DNA from: Platynereis dumerilii
Lineage: Eukaryota > Annelida > Polychaeta > Phyllodocida > Nereididae
Direction of reading: 5' to 3'
Assembly: GCA_026936325.1 (NCBI GenBank)
Contig: JAPTHN010000010.1
Coordinates: 49,016,650-49,080,649 of the forward strand
Length of the DNA: 64,000 nt
Position numbers and translations under genes: made by a program. Numbering within the stretch: the first letter of the stretch is position 1; each line of letters opens with the position of its first letter. Positions 32,128-43,900 of the stretch are shown in pieces. The notes beneath the pieces were generated by a model. The model did not search any database and was not told the DNA's origin. It saw nothing but the letters and a program-made list of their open reading frames with translations.

Positions 32128-33197
32128 AGGATCAAAAAAGGATGTTACTACAGGGGAACAAGAAGTGCAACGAAATGACAATGTGTTTGGTGCTCAAGTG
32201 TCTTTGCCACGTCACAAATTTTCACACTTGGCTGAACAAATTCTGTGTATCACACTTCAAGAGTATTCCTATGACTTTGAGACAACACCTTCTCATACAA
32301 TAATGAAATGATTATGTTATGCTTAGAAGCAACTGTCATCAACAATTGATACATACTGCACACACCTGCCAGATGTTTATGGAGGGGGGGGGGCATCTAT
32401 TTTTTTTTATATCTTATCATTCAAATTGATATGTCTTGGGAACTAATGACTTGAAATAATATAAGTCATATTGCTGAATGTTTAGCCTTTGTAGCCATAA
32501 TTTCAGTGCTCCCAAATTTTTAACTGGTGGAAGTTGCGGAACCTCCCCCCCCCTTACCCCCCAAAAAAGTCTACTTGTGGTTCACCCAGATGCACAACTC
32601 CCGTCCGTGTGTGAGTGAATGATTGGAGCTTTATCCTGTATTTGTGCACTCTAGTAAGAAATTAGGGAATGTGACACAGCAATGGGATGAAGGATATTTA
32701 TTTGAAACTACAGTCAAAGGAAAGTCCAGTTGACTTGCCCAGAGTGGGACCCATTGATTGGAAGCACAAGGCACTATCAACTCAGGTCACCACATATACA
32801 TACTGTTATTACTGGGCAAGAGGAATAGGTAAAAAAAATATTTGTTTCTAATCCAAGCAACACCCATTGAGAAGAAACACCCTACCATAAATCATTTATT
32901 TCAAGACTGCAGAGAAAGAATTTATTTATTTCACCAAAACTAGGCATGAAATTATTTATTACAGAAACCTCCAAGCCCCCTCCCCCCATGGAATTCTTAT
33001 GGTAGCCAACTTGTATATCCATCCATTATCTACAAAAAAGGTGTTGCTCCAAACACTTGTGGATTAAGGTCTTCAACTATGGAAATATTTACACCCAGTG
33101 TTCACTGGGGCATTGAAAAATTGCTCGTCACAAGACCACTTGAGCAACAAACCACATGGTCATTTCGTTGCACTTCTTATTCCCCTGTAGTAACAGT
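32128..33197. mobile_element. Foldback-type repeat
   Basis: About 32130-32215 (gttactacaggggaacaag ... ccacgtcacaaattt) is inverted at about 33115-33197 with small differences, around a ~900-bp centre. Terminal details and target duplication were not resolved. Confidence 0.6.
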
Positions 33198-33199
33198 TA

Positions 33200-34070
33200 A
33201 CTTTTCCGGTGGCTTGCGCTTGAATTTTTTTATAATTTCTCATATGGTGGAATGCTTTCTATGGGTTCATTATAAAATTTATGTGCGTGAGAAAGATTCA
33301 AGTATATATCTTTTATTGAATGATGTCGGAAAGTATGTATATTTCCTTTTTCGTCACGATTTTACTTTCGTCACAATAAAACCACTCACATAATAGTATG
33401 CCGTACTCGTGTTCCCATGCACTGAAGGTGTTGCTTATTCCCTGTTTATTTCTCAGGGACTCAGACACATTAGCCAAAACAGTTTTAGCAACCAAGCAAA
33501 AATGAGCAAGTTGTAACAGGCAAAAAGTCATGCAGAAGGTGAATATATAGGTCTATTAACAAAAAAAAATTGTCAATGCGTGAAATGGTCAAATCACAAT
33601 TATTCAATTATGCGTAATTTACTCCAAACGATTTTTTACATTCTGAATTGATTCAACAAAAAAGGCCTGTCCGTCACGTTGAAATGAACTGTCAGTTTGT
33701 CATTGAGAAACTTGTGACCTCATTGGTGGGCAGTTTGACTATAATATATTATATACATGACTGCCATTGCATAGTTGTGGTTTTTGGTGAATTGTTTGGC
33801 TTTGGTGTTTGAGGTAAAAAGGCAGTTTTTAAATTTTAAAACCATTTATAAATGATTTATCCGGAACATCCTCATTTTTTTGCCATGATGATGCAGTCTC
33901 ACATAATTATTATCCTTCCGGAAAGTACGTAGAAAGTGGTTTTTTTTCTTGTAATGTTGAAGTGTGACATCATATGGCAGTTCCCATAGGTTAGCATTGG
34001 AAATCAGGCATTTCATGTGAGGTCACAGGTTGTTCAGCCAATCATGGATCAGTCTGCATAGTATGTCATA
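33200..34070. other. Intron 1, unassigned sequence
   Basis: AT-rich sequence without recognisable coding domains. The small frame at 33079-33393 overlaps the foldback arm and is not supported. Confidence 0.45.
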
Positions 34071-34074
34071 TCTT

Positions 34075-34305
34075 ATACCATTCGACACCCGGCCTCTGTC
34101 AGCCAATCACATGCCAGTATTGTAGGGAAATAACTCCCATATTCTTTGTTTTCCAGAATCCTCTCAAGTTTGACTGTTTGACTGTTTGTCTCATGGTATA
34201 AGCCGGTTATTCACCATGGGATCAGGAATATGTGTTTATTACACCTCGGCCTAAAGGTCTCGGGTGATAAGTCACATATTCCCTCTCCCGTGGTGAATAA
34301 CCTTT
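34075..34305 (+). mobile_element. MITE with hairpin end, full copy
   Basis: Begins near tataccattcgacacc, then ggcctctgtcagccaatcac and tgtctcatggtataagcc, and ends in a ~100-bp hairpin (ggttattcaccatggga ... cccgtggtgaataacc). Related copies: 38276-38640 (inverted), 6872-6998 and 23825-23915 (partial). Confidence 0.7.
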
Positions 34306-34699
34306 GCAAGTCTGTGAGGTAGTATACCAACATATGACTTCAAGCCATGTTGTAAAAATGAAACACTGAAAGTTGTGGCCTGCAGGAGCGTATCCAGAAA
34401 TGGCCATGGGGGAGACTAACACTTGGTGAAAATTCAGCACTCTGCATTTCCTATCTCTTCCATGTTAATCTTGGGCATGAGGGATAAGGGGCTTGCCCCT
34501 CAACCCTGAACCAAAATCAAACAAAAAAGATTGTTCATAATTTCAATAATGTATAATACAGAAGGGTGTATCCATCCAACAAAAAATGTGCAACTGTGTA
34601 TCCCGTTCTTGAGACACTCTAACTGTGCCACTGGCAGAAAATTGTAAATGACATTCAGATTAGACAGTTTATGACCATTATGAGTAACAGTTGATTATT

Positions 34700-35725
34700 G
34701 ACTTTCAGAAGAAGAAGTTGAAGAAGAAGTAGAAGAAAAAGAAGAAGTAGTTGAAGAAGAAGAAGAAGAAGAAGAAGTTGGAGAAGAAGTAGAAGAAAAA
34801 GAAGAAGTGGAAGAAGAAGAAGAAGAAGAAGAAGAAGCTGAAGAAGATGGAGAAGAAGAAGTAGAGGTAAAAGAAGAAGTGGAAGAAGAAGATGAAGAAG
34901 CAGAAGAAGAAGAAGTTGAAGAAAAAGAAGAGTGGAAGAAGAAGAAGAAGAAGAAAAAGTAATAACAGTAGAAGAAGAAGTGGAAGAAGTCCAAGAAGAA
35001 GGAAGAAGAAGAAGTGGAAGAAGAAGAAGAAGAAGAAGTGGAAGAAGAAGAAGAAGTGGAAGAGGAAGTAGAAGGGGAAGTAGAAGAAGAAGTAGAAGAA
35101 GAAGAAGTTGAAGAAGAAGTAGAAGTAGAAGAAGTTGAAGAAGAGGTAAAAGAAGAAGAGGCAGAAGAAGAAGAAGTAGAAGAAGGAGAAGAAGAAGAAG
35201 GGGAAGTAGAAGAAAAGAAGAAGAAGTAGAAGTAGAAGAAGTAGAAGTAGAAGAAGTGGAAGAAGTAAAAGAAGAAGAAGAAGAAGAAAAAGAAGAAGGA
35301 GAAGTAGAAGAAGAAGAAGAGGAAGTAGAAGAAGAAGAAGAGGAAGTAGAAGAAGAAAGAAGTAGAAGAAGGAGGAGAAGAAGAAGAAGTTCAAGTAGAA
35401 GTAGAAGTAGAAGAAGTTGAAGAAGAAGTAGAAGTAGAAGAAGTTGAAGAAGAGGTAAAAGAAGAAGAGGCAGAAGAAGCAGAAGAAGAAGAAGTAGAAG
35501 AAGAAGTAGAAGAAGGAGGAGAAGAAGTAGAAAAAAGAAGAAGTAGTAGTTCAAGTAGAAGAAGTAGAAGAATAAAAAGTAGAAGAAGAAAAAAAAGAAG
35601 AAGAAGAAAAAGTAGAAGAAGAAGTAAAAGAAAAAGAAGAAGAAGAAGAAGTAAATGAAGAAGAAGAAGAAGTAAATGAAGAAGAAGAAGAAGAAGTAAA
35701 AGAAGAAGAAGAAGAGAAAAAGAAG
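34700..35725. repeat. (GAA)n polypurine tract, about 1 kb
   Basis: Almost pure purine gaa/gta triplets with occasional gtt and gag variants and almost no interruptions. It lies in intron 1 of the host gene, with TTC on the transcribed gene's sense strand. Long Leu/Ser/Phe or Glu/Val frames across it are artefacts. Confidence 0.97.
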
Positions 35726-35799
35726 AACAAAAATAATTTTAAATGAAGAATAAGCAGGAGAAGTAGAAAAAGCAGAAGGAAGAGAAGAATAGAGAATAG

Positions 35800-36395
35800 A
35801 AATAAAAAGGAAAACTCAAGAAAAGGAAAGGAAGAAGAAAGGCCTAAACAGAATAAGAGGAAAGTTATATTTCAGACTTACTCTTAAAGAACCATGTGTA
35901 TTTAAATAATTAAGTAATTACTTTCACTTTCAATTAAGCTAAAGTAGATAAGAAAAACTACTTCGGAAGTTGGCAAAATGTAAATTTATGACTTTGAAAA
36001 GAAAGAGCAAAATATGAAACGTAGAACCATGCAGGCACACATAATGTAAGAGAGGCCAAGGTGACTACGATTATATTAAAACGTGCCACTTCCTAATACT
36101 TTATATGTCAAAAGAACTGAGAAATACCAGACAGCCTGTAGGTTGGCACCGCTTATTTACACTTTTAGTAAAGATTAAAATGGTAATGGATTTAAGCCTT
36201 CAGTGCAAGAATCATATAGTGAAACAACGGTTTTAAAAGATCTGAGAACATGATTTTTCCAGACCAGCGCTCATTATGTATGGCACAAAATGTAAATACA
36301 ACGTCGCTTACTGGCGCTGGGATCGTTTGTTGTCAACTAGAAATGAATTGTATAAATAAATTACGCTGCCACAAAATGATCAAAACTTAAGGTTT
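35800..36395. other. Intron 1, unassigned sequence
   Basis: No gene, tandem repeat or paired ends seen. Confidence 0.45.
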
Positions 36396-36399
36396 TTTT

Positions 36400-36560
36400 T
36401 AAAAACATTATAACAATGTTGCCACATTATTGCTTGCTGATGTCATAATTGTCATATCTTGACTTTGTTTAGCAATATTGTGAAAACGTCATTTTACTTT
36501 ACAAATCCACTTAATTGACTGACACCAACACTACAATGTTCTCACAACGTTGCTGCAATG
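36400..36560 (+). repeat. Dispersed CAATGTTG-rich repeat, copy 2
   Basis: acaatgttgccaca, tgctgatgtcataattgtcat and agcaatattgtgaaaac align in order with 42860-42955 and with the reverse of 400-665. Confidence 0.5.
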
Positions 36561-36877
36561 TTGAAATGTGGAATCGCTGATTAGATTTGGTTTTCCTATG
36601 AGCCGTTTTTCACGCACATGTTTTTATAGTCGGAGAAAGTAACTTGTGACCTCATTGATGAATGTTGTCACTGACGGGGCTCAGTAAGTGATTTTTGATA
36701 GCATTGGAAACATAGGATATGACCTCACAAATAAATGAGTCATAGAGAATAACATGGCATGGAAGGGGATATGATCTCACAATTACGGAACTTGTCAGTG
36801 TGATTCTGTCAGCACTTGTCATTTTTCGGCCGTTTAAAATGATATGTTTTCCAATATGGTGGTCACTGGAAATGAAT

Positions 36878-37396
36878 TAAAGTCAAGAAATTTTATTTTG
36901 GCAGTAAGTTTTTAGCCAATAAAAGAATACATGATTAAGTCTGAGGTTTAATTTTTGGTTTATCAGGGTGAGTACACCATGACCAAGCATGATTTGGACT
37001 AAAATTATGTCCTCTGACCCCCCAGCTCCATCATGCAGGCACATACAATGCTAAATTACTGCTGCTCTTCAGCACATTTAGAGCTATTTTTAGCCTTCTG
37101 TTGTAACATCATCAGCATTGTTGGCTCTATGACATCACTGAAACAATGGTGACATCACAACAGCAGCAATAGAAGCAGTAGAAGAAAATGGCTTCTTGAG
37201 CTGTTTTGACAGCAATGTTATTCTAATGGGACTACCTCAAAACCAGGACTACAACATGCCAATACTTCCAAATGTTTATGAAACTGTTTGGTCAAGGTGT
37301 CAGGAACAGGATGAGACAAGTATTTTTGTCAAGAGTAAGGTATTTTTTTAATTATCAGCCAAAAACTTACTGCCAAAATAAAATGTCTTGACTTTA
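36878..37396. mobile_element. TA-flanked MITE with ~38-bp inverted ends
   Basis: The left end taaagtcaagaaattttatt, continuing tttggcagtaagttttt, is inverted at the right end (aaaaacttactgccaaaat ... cttgactta-type). TA at both edges. 519 bp, non-coding. Confidence 0.8.
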
Positions 37397-37399
37397 GTT

Positions 37400-38270
37400 A
37401 CAATATAGGGACAGGCCATCATCTGCCGGCAAAAGTTGTCAATTTAAAATTGTTCTTCCCTATTTATGTAGGACAAAATATCAGTTGAAGAAAAGATTTT
37501 AAAGCACCGACATGCAGTTCTTCACAAATTAAAAACAGAGATATGATGTGGAAGGTGAATTTTTTAAAAGTGAGCGACTTTTTTGTCTCTGTATAGATAC
37601 CATGCCCTACTTGTCCAGGCGGCTGTAACCTTCATAATTGTAGTTTTGCATATACATGTATTTGAGTTGAAATGATGTAACTCATCCCTCTGCTAAGAAG
37701 AAAAACAAGAATCTGGTTGTGATTAAACGTTCTATATTTATAATGTTTAAAAACGTAAACTTTATTAAAAAGGGGGAAAAGTATTTAAAATAATAAAAAT
37801 GAGTGCATTTTAAAAATAGACAGAACGAACAAGTTCTGGTAGCCCAAGATTGATCAAAGAGGTATGAAAGAGAGACCAGAATTCCTCAACATGTTACACA
37901 TTTACCCTATGCGAGGGATCTTTTACTAGCCAAGCAGAGACACCGAAACATGTCTGGGCCCCCCTAGACCATCGTGTCTGGATCCGCCACTGAAGCTGCC
38001 CTGCAGACGTAAGAAGTTCTCCGGTTCTTGCCGTGAGAATGCTCAGAATGGGCCATTATGCATGAATTCAATTTTATATACCTGTTCAATATATGCTCCA
38101 AAAGTTTACTCCCCTGCCCCCCCCCCCCTGTTCCGGCACCCATGTACAGCAGTTCAACCTTAAACCAGGTCTCAATTAAGTAAATGAAATTTGGACTCCA
38201 GTATGTTTTGGTCTTTTAGCTCCTATTTCGAAGTTGTTGTGTGAATCATTGTCCAAAGATTGAGAATTAA
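37400..38270. other. Intron 1, unassigned sequence
   Basis: Contains a C-run and ctgttccggcaccc near 38110-38140 that resembles the right end of the hAT-like MITE at 28525-29037; no matching left end found. No gene seen. Confidence 0.45.
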
Positions 38271-38275
38271 TACTG

Positions 38276-38640
38276 AATAACCAGCTTATACCACAAGACA
38301 AACACTCAAACATGAAATGAGAAGTGGACAAGTATAGGTTATTCACCACGGGAGAGGGAATATGTGATTTATCACCTGAGGGCTTTAGCCCAAGGTGTGA
38401 TAAACACATATTCCTGATTCCATGGTGAATAACCGGCTTATACCATGAGACAAACACTCAAACAGTCAAACATGAGAGGATAACTGGACAACAAAGAATA
38501 TGGGAATTATTTTCCTGCAATACTGGCATGTGATTGGCTAACAGAGGTGTCGAATCATATAACAAAATATATAGGAATTATTGCAATAAAACACTGGCAT
38601 GTGATTGACTGACAGGTGTAAAATGGTATTAATAGGGTGT
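38276..38640 (-). mobile_element. MITE with hairpin end, inverted copy plus partial repeats
   Basis: The hairpin at 38338-38432 (ggttattcaccacgggaga ... catggtgaataacc) is followed by accatgagacaaacactcaa and catgtgattggctaacagag, the reverse of 34075-34305. A partial repeat of the same flank precedes it (38276-38315), and another follows (38560-38640, catgtgattgactgacag). Confidence 0.7.
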
Positions 38641-39209
38641 GCAAGAAGTAGTATTTTGTTTTTGATGCTGTCATGTGACAGTCTCGCCAGTCAGCATGAC
38701 TCTTGCAGAGTGGTATGCAATATGTATGTATCATCATTTTAACATGCAAAATATTGCAGCAAAAACCAGTTCAGTAACAGCTACACTTCAATGGTTATAT
38801 GCAGACATAGTTGCCAAAACAGGTCCAATGGCAGGTCAAAATAATTAATGCATTTTCTAGAACTTTACTTTAAATATTGCCCAAGAAATATGCATTTGGC
38901 TGAATCCATTGGTATCAGTTTCCTTATAAATCAATATTAATCAATTAATCTATGTATCCAATATGACTATGCAAATATTGAACTTAATATTCATTAAGAC
39001 TCTTTCAGAACGTTTTTTTAAATAGCAAAAAAGATCTGAATGTAAACCACAGTTGATATATTGACGGAACTATGTTAGTTAATTATTATGAAACTTTTTA
39101 CTGAAAAAAAAAACAACTCTCAAAAGATCTAAGACGATGTCGACCATGCATAGAGACACATTAAAAATTCCAGAAATATTAATACTCGTGTCTAAATCAC
39201 GAATTATGT

Positions 39210-39645
39210 TAGGCAATACTATACAAATACGGCATGACATGAGTGCAATATGAAAATTCATTTGCACGAGAAAATTCATATTGAACGAGGGCCCATATTG
39301 CACGATAATAAGTGCCGTATTTGTTTTATTACATGACCACTATGCTTCCAAAATAATGTATCTAAAAAAACTTTTCGGAAAAAAAATAATAAATTTATTA
39401 TTTTTTTTATTAGGCCTATTTAAAAAAAAATTTGGGAATTTTTTTTTCCGATAAAAATTCATATAGCACTCCAACCATGCAATATGAAAAAAATCCGGAA
39501 AAAAAAAATTGTAAAAAATTTTTTTTTGGAAAAAATCTCATATTGCTCTTGAACCATGCAATATGAGTTTTTATGATGGCGTCATGTGACTGATTTCGGC
39601 CAATCAGCATCGCTCTAGTATAGTGGTCATGTAATAATACTATAT
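39210..39645. repeat. AT-rich palindromic repeat cluster
   Basis: attacatgaccactat (39332) pairs with atagtggtcatgtaat (about 39622). A second inverted pair, acaaatacggca (39226) and tgccgtatttgt, lies just outside. caatatga words recur on both strands. Probably one or two small foldback elements. Confidence 0.55.
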
Positions 39646-39659
39646 ATTGCTCAATGCTA

Positions 39660-41150
39660 AACTCGTAAAGGCAATAAAGCATTTTTATAGCTGTTTGCAG
39701 ATTAGCGGTCCAAACAGTCTCAAAATTAATTTTCAATTTGGCCGTGTATTGTCACTGGTTTAAAGATGTTTTGTTTGTGTCAGTTATGGTTAATCAGTTC
39801 ATTCAGTGCTTATCATATCTAACAGCATAGGTGTCAATAAACAAAACTAGTTAAATGACTTAATTACTTCATAAAATAACAAGATTAGGAGACCAACAGA
39901 AACTGTCAATGAAGTGGCAAAGCCAATTTGCAAATTGAAAAGAAGAAAATTAATTTTCTAGTGGACCGCCAATCTGCAAAGAGCTCTAATGAATTTTTTT
40001 TTCAAAATAATACAATACAAATGCAACAGTTTCCTGGGTGTCAAAATAACTGGCAGCCTCTTGGTGATTATTGCCTATGCCGCCTAACATTAAAATTAGC
40101 CAAATTTTAAGATTTTGGTAGGACCCACAGACAGATGTGGCATTAAAAAACAATAATGAGAACGGGGAATGTGACCAACTTGATATATGCGACCACCTTC
40201 CTCTTTCACTAGATATAGTACTTTAGGAGATGATAGGATAGGAGAACATGTCCTCAGGAGGCCTACAGAGATTCGTGAGTGCATTTATAAAGGGTTGTCT
40301 CAGTGTAGAAACCACAGCAATATACCTATTTTTATACAATATTGCTAATTTTACTATACAACGTAAGTACATGCCCTGCCATGCATGCACTGAAAAAGAC
40401 ACAAATGTCATACTCATATATGCCCCCCCCAATAATGGGACTATATACACCTTACCTACAACACTTCTATCATGAGAAGCAATTATCACAGGGGACCATA
40501 TGGTAAATATACAGGGGTAAACAAGTAATTATACATGTAAGTGAGCAACTTTTCTACCCCTCAGTAACCAAACCTAATAGGGGTAAGGAATAAGCCTAGA
40601 GGGCTGCAATGAGTTTTCCAGATAGTATATGCTGTATATGCACTGGTCATCATCCACCAAAGATCTAGTTTGATTCTATATTTAGTGTATAGTTTATCTT
40701 AAGTTAAAAGTGATGCACCAGTTTCTTAAATTATGTTTCTGACGTTACACTGTTTACAATAAAATGTTTCAAGTAGAAAAAAAAGTGTATGTATGTATAT
40801 AATGGTGTTAGATTTATGGGGCATTGACTGATATGATTTTACTTATGTTAATTTATTCTTTTTAAACTTTTTAAAATTGTTTTTAAACTTATTATAGTAA
40901 AAAAATTCCATGAAGATATTATATAAGAGCTTATAACACTTTTTACAGTAATAAAAACTAAGTACCTTTGATGAATTACCTGGAGCAAAAAACGTCCAGA
41001 TAAGATACATTTTAGAAAGAAACCACTACATTTTAAACTCTAGACTCTAAACAACAATTTATGGATTTTCAAGGTGCAGAATTTCAATATGAGACCTGCT
41101 AGTTCTTAGACCAAGGATCAATATGAATTTGATATATATCTCAATGAGAC
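39660..41150. other. Intron 1 proximal part, unassigned
   Basis: AT-rich sequence next to the first coding exon. No convincing gene or element seen. Confidence 0.45.
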
Positions 41151-41154
41151 TTAC

Positions 41155-41203
41155 CGGCAATTATCATAGAAACCAGCACCACCAACTTCATCAATGTTTC
41201 CAT
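41155..41203 (-). CDS. Secreted-protein gene, exon 1 (start codon and signal peptide)
   Basis: The coding part starts at ATG 41203-41201 and ends at a perfect gtaagt donor after 49 nt, phase 1. It encodes METLMKLVVLVSMIIA, a classic signal peptide with one lysine before a hydrophobic core. A possible acceptor (ctctcttag) ends at 41212, so the exon may begin at 41211 with an 8-nt leader and an untranslated exon further upstream. Otherwise transcription starts nearby; no TATA box or initiator stood out. Position 5 is a second in-frame Met. The split glycine/valine codon joins exon 2 in frame. Confidence 0.78.
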
Positions 41204-41723
41204 CTTTGATCCTAAGAGAGCCTTTGAAGCAAGTGCAGTTTATGAGAGTCTAGATGCTGTATTGATATCCCCAGTGATGATGATGCTGCTATGTTTCAAC
41301 TATATTCAATTCTTTGCTGAGTAAGTGCAGATTTTTTAAATATAAAATCACTGATTTTGTAAAGGAAATAATACTACACCAATGGAGTTTACAAATTTCA
41401 TTGATATTATAACTACTAGTATATATATGAAAGTGGTGATGAGTATTAACTTTCAACCTAATCAGGGCATCAGCAGCTACACCCATGTACAGTAATAAAC
41501 TGAGTAATTGCTTGAGCAGCTTCAATATATATACATGCACGGTCATCACCTGTTAAGCCAAGCCAAGCCAAGCCAAAATTCAAATTGCTCTTTCCAGGCG
41601 TTTTTGTGACTCATATTTTTAAACGTTTTTTTCTGTCATGGCTCACTTCAGATCTGAGGTGCAGAGGTCCGTCACATAACTGTTAATAATCACATACTAC
41701 AAACAGCCATATACTTAATACCT

Positions 41724-41945
41724 GAGTTCCCATAGCCTAATGGTTAGAGCGCTTGACTGCGAATCCACTGGCACTTGAGGACGCGGGTTCGAACCCCGGT
41801 CGGTCCTGGAACTCAATTGAAGTAAGTTAATATGTAACAATCATGTTGTAATGGTTCTCTCTTCTCCCATCCCATCAATCAACTCTGGAATAGAGGGCTG
41901 CACTTACCATATCAATCAACCAATCAATCAATCAGACAATCAACC
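41724..41945 (+). mobile_element. tRNA-derived SINE with (aatc)n tail
   Basis: The head has a 7-bp acceptor-like pair (gagttcc ... ggaactc), an A box (tagcctaatggttagagcg) and a perfect B box (ggttcgaaccc). At 91 nt between the acceptor strands with an irregular anticodon arm, it is too long for an ordinary tRNA. An unrelated body follows, ending in caatcaatcaatcagacaat. A well-preserved polymerase III promoter suggests a fairly young SINE. Confidence 0.78.
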
Positions 41946-42660
41946 AATTCTTTCTTTCGTTCTACCTCATTTTTTGAGATTAAAACTTACTATTGATTAA
42001 ATGACTTTTCATGTGATGGTGAATTGTTGATTAATCTCTCATATATGTTCTCATCAATAATGACAATATTTTTTTGAAGTGTAGAGAGATCACATGTGTA
42101 TATCTAACCCGATGCGTAATAATTAAATTGACCCTGTTGAAGTTTAGGGTTTTACGTAAATATCGACAAAAGGTTCGCTTTCAAATTGAGTTAACTCAGA
42201 ACGACTAGAAAAACGCAACAACATCATAATACCACAAGGGGTTTTCCATTTCTTGACGTCATACCCAAAATTTTGTGACACTTAATCATTTCAAAGTGAA
42301 TTTTTCCTATTGAATACTATGGACTATTGCTATTCTTTTGAAAAACATTTTTATTCTGTTGTTCATATGAGCAAAATAACTTGTAGAAAAAGGAATTCTC
42401 CACTGGCAAACTTCCCTGTAACCCTGCAAGTTATATATGAATTCTGTAAATTATGTTCCTCCTGTGTTTTTACAACCATAGAGCTCTTTAGCACTAGTTA
42501 TTAAAATATGTTTTAGAGATATCTGGATGGTCCAAAAAACAACTTTCCCAAGAGGCGGTCAACGCATGAACACAACCTTGCTACTTGGTGGTGGGTGCGT
42601 CTGTTGTCACGCAGAAATGCATCGCAAAAATTACCCCTGTACCGGATCGTATGAACGCTC
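41946..42660. other. Upstream region, unassigned
   Basis: AT-rich, no gene seen. A short frame at 42310-42504 has no domain support. Confidence 0.4.
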
Positions 42661-42665
42661 AACAT

Positions 42666-42827
42666 GGGTTATCCTAAAGTAGTTAAGTCATTTTGCTGAT
42701 ATTGTGTCAATAATGAACATGAGTTAGATAACTAGTTTTGATCAACTAAAATTATGTTACAGCAGGACATTTTTTTTTGCCAGTAACCCAGTTAAGTTAT
42801 AGGAGTTAACCACTTTAGGATTACCTT
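42666..42827. mobile_element. Small hairpin MITE
   Basis: gggttatcctaaagtagttaa at the left pairs with ttaaccactttaggattacc at the right, across about 160 bp. Confidence 0.55.
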
Positions 42828-42859
42828 TGTTAAGTGTTTATACAATCCGGTGCTGGGAA

Positions 42860-42955
42860 ATAACCTTGCCACAATGTAATCACAATGTTGTGACAAAGTT
42901 GCCACAATGTTGCATGCTAATGTCATACCTTGACATTGCTTCACAATGTTATGAC
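42860..42955 (+). repeat. Dispersed CAATGTTG-rich repeat, copy 3
   Basis: Repeated cacaatgttg words and gcatgctaatgtcatacctt, matching the copy at 36400-36560. Confidence 0.5.
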
Positions 42956-42960
42956 AACTG

Positions 42961-43835
42961 TAGAGTGGGTCGGGGCAAGAAGCCCGGGTTAGGTGAGAGG
43001 CCCCCCAGGGTTATATCTAAACGTACATTTTTGGTGCTTTTTCTTATTGATAGGATTGAAGCTATATCTAGGCTTTTTAGGTGACGTCACAAAATTTCAG
43101 GGCAAACAACACCAAACCATAGAAGTAATTAAAGAAACAAAAAAAGGTGCATGGTTTTTGTAACTTTGATTAATTCTTTGAAAGTGGTTGTCAGAAATAA
43201 CTTCGGAAATTTTTAAAAGAATAATGGATATCTGCATTGCTTCACTTTATTGCCATTACATAAATATGATTTGGATATTATTTTTTGCATTTTAGCTCAA
43301 AATATAGAGGTCAAATTAAAATATGTGAGTTTGGGGCGAGAGGCCCCACATGGTATGGGGCATGAGGACCCCCTTCACTGAGGCCTCGAAGCGACTTCAG
43401 GAACTGTTTCATAATGTGTACTTTACCTTAAATCTTGATAGAATAGCTAATTGAAATTGAAAATTTTGCCAAAACTAAAACAGGGCAAAAAATATTAAAA
43501 AATAAAGTGAATAGAATGCCTCAAAAATGATAGAAGAACCCCAAGAAATAACTTTCAAGCTGAATGCACTCGCAAAAAAAAATTGAAATAGGATTATAAT
43601 AGGGGGGGCCCTGGGGGGCTTCTTGCCCGATAGGTGGGGTAAGAAGGCCATTTTATATTTTTTACAAAAAGGGCAGTAACTCCTTTATTAAAATTGGTAG
43701 ACATTTGTTTCACTAGTTATAAGTAGAGTCAAGTGATCCCTTCCTGACAACATAAGCATTTAAATAATCGACCACAAAAAGTAGGTCAAATCCCACCTCG
43801 AAGTTAAGGGAGGCTGCATGCCCCGCGCTACTCTA
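42961..43835 (-). mobile_element. TA-flanked MITE (TAGAGTRG ends), copy 2
   Basis: Inverted relative to 29725-30541: begins tagagtgggtcggggcaaga and ends ccccgcgctactcta. It is 875 bp and carries an extra stretch near 43365-43400 absent from copy 1. The two copies lie on either side of the host gene's first coding exon. Confidence 0.8.
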
Positions 43836-43900
43836 TCATACATAATAGCCCAATTCTTTGCCAGGGCTGCAAAAAAACTAAGCACTCATACGCCTATATG

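Larger units (their letters stand above)
1..41211 (-). other. Host gene locus: secreted cysteine-rich modular protein (seven exons seen, 3' end outside window)
   Basis: Seven minus-strand exons can be chained because every junction has GT/AG signals and compatible phase, and no join creates a stop. Coding lengths 49+88+161+103+137+61+161 nt give 253 residues plus one base. The product starts with a signal peptide and carries cysteines at 26, 31, 45, 61, 71, 93, 102, 110, 133, 146, 149, 180, 182, 199, 216 and 248. After the signal exon, exons pair into three modules of 74-83 residues (17-99, 100-179, 180-253). Each module starts at phase 1 and is split at phase 2 by an intron whose codon directly follows a cysteine. 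There is one N-glycosylation sequon (N27-I-T). I do not recognise the family; an extracellular or venom-, mucus- or immune-type role would be guesswork. All large transposons lie in introns and mostly run antisense to the gene. No promoter or polyA site was identified. Confidence 0.8.

Noticed and set aside
34655-35554. Long open frames rich in Leu, Ser, Phe or Glu
   Set aside because: They come only from the (GAA)n/(TTC)n tract, which is open in most frames.
38105-38145. Third hAT-like MITE copy
   Set aside because: Only a right-end-like sequence (ctgttccggcaccc) was found; no left end or duplication.
41724-41814. Functional tRNA gene
   Set aside because: 91 nt between the acceptor strands, irregular anticodon arm, and a fused SINE body with (aatc)n tail.
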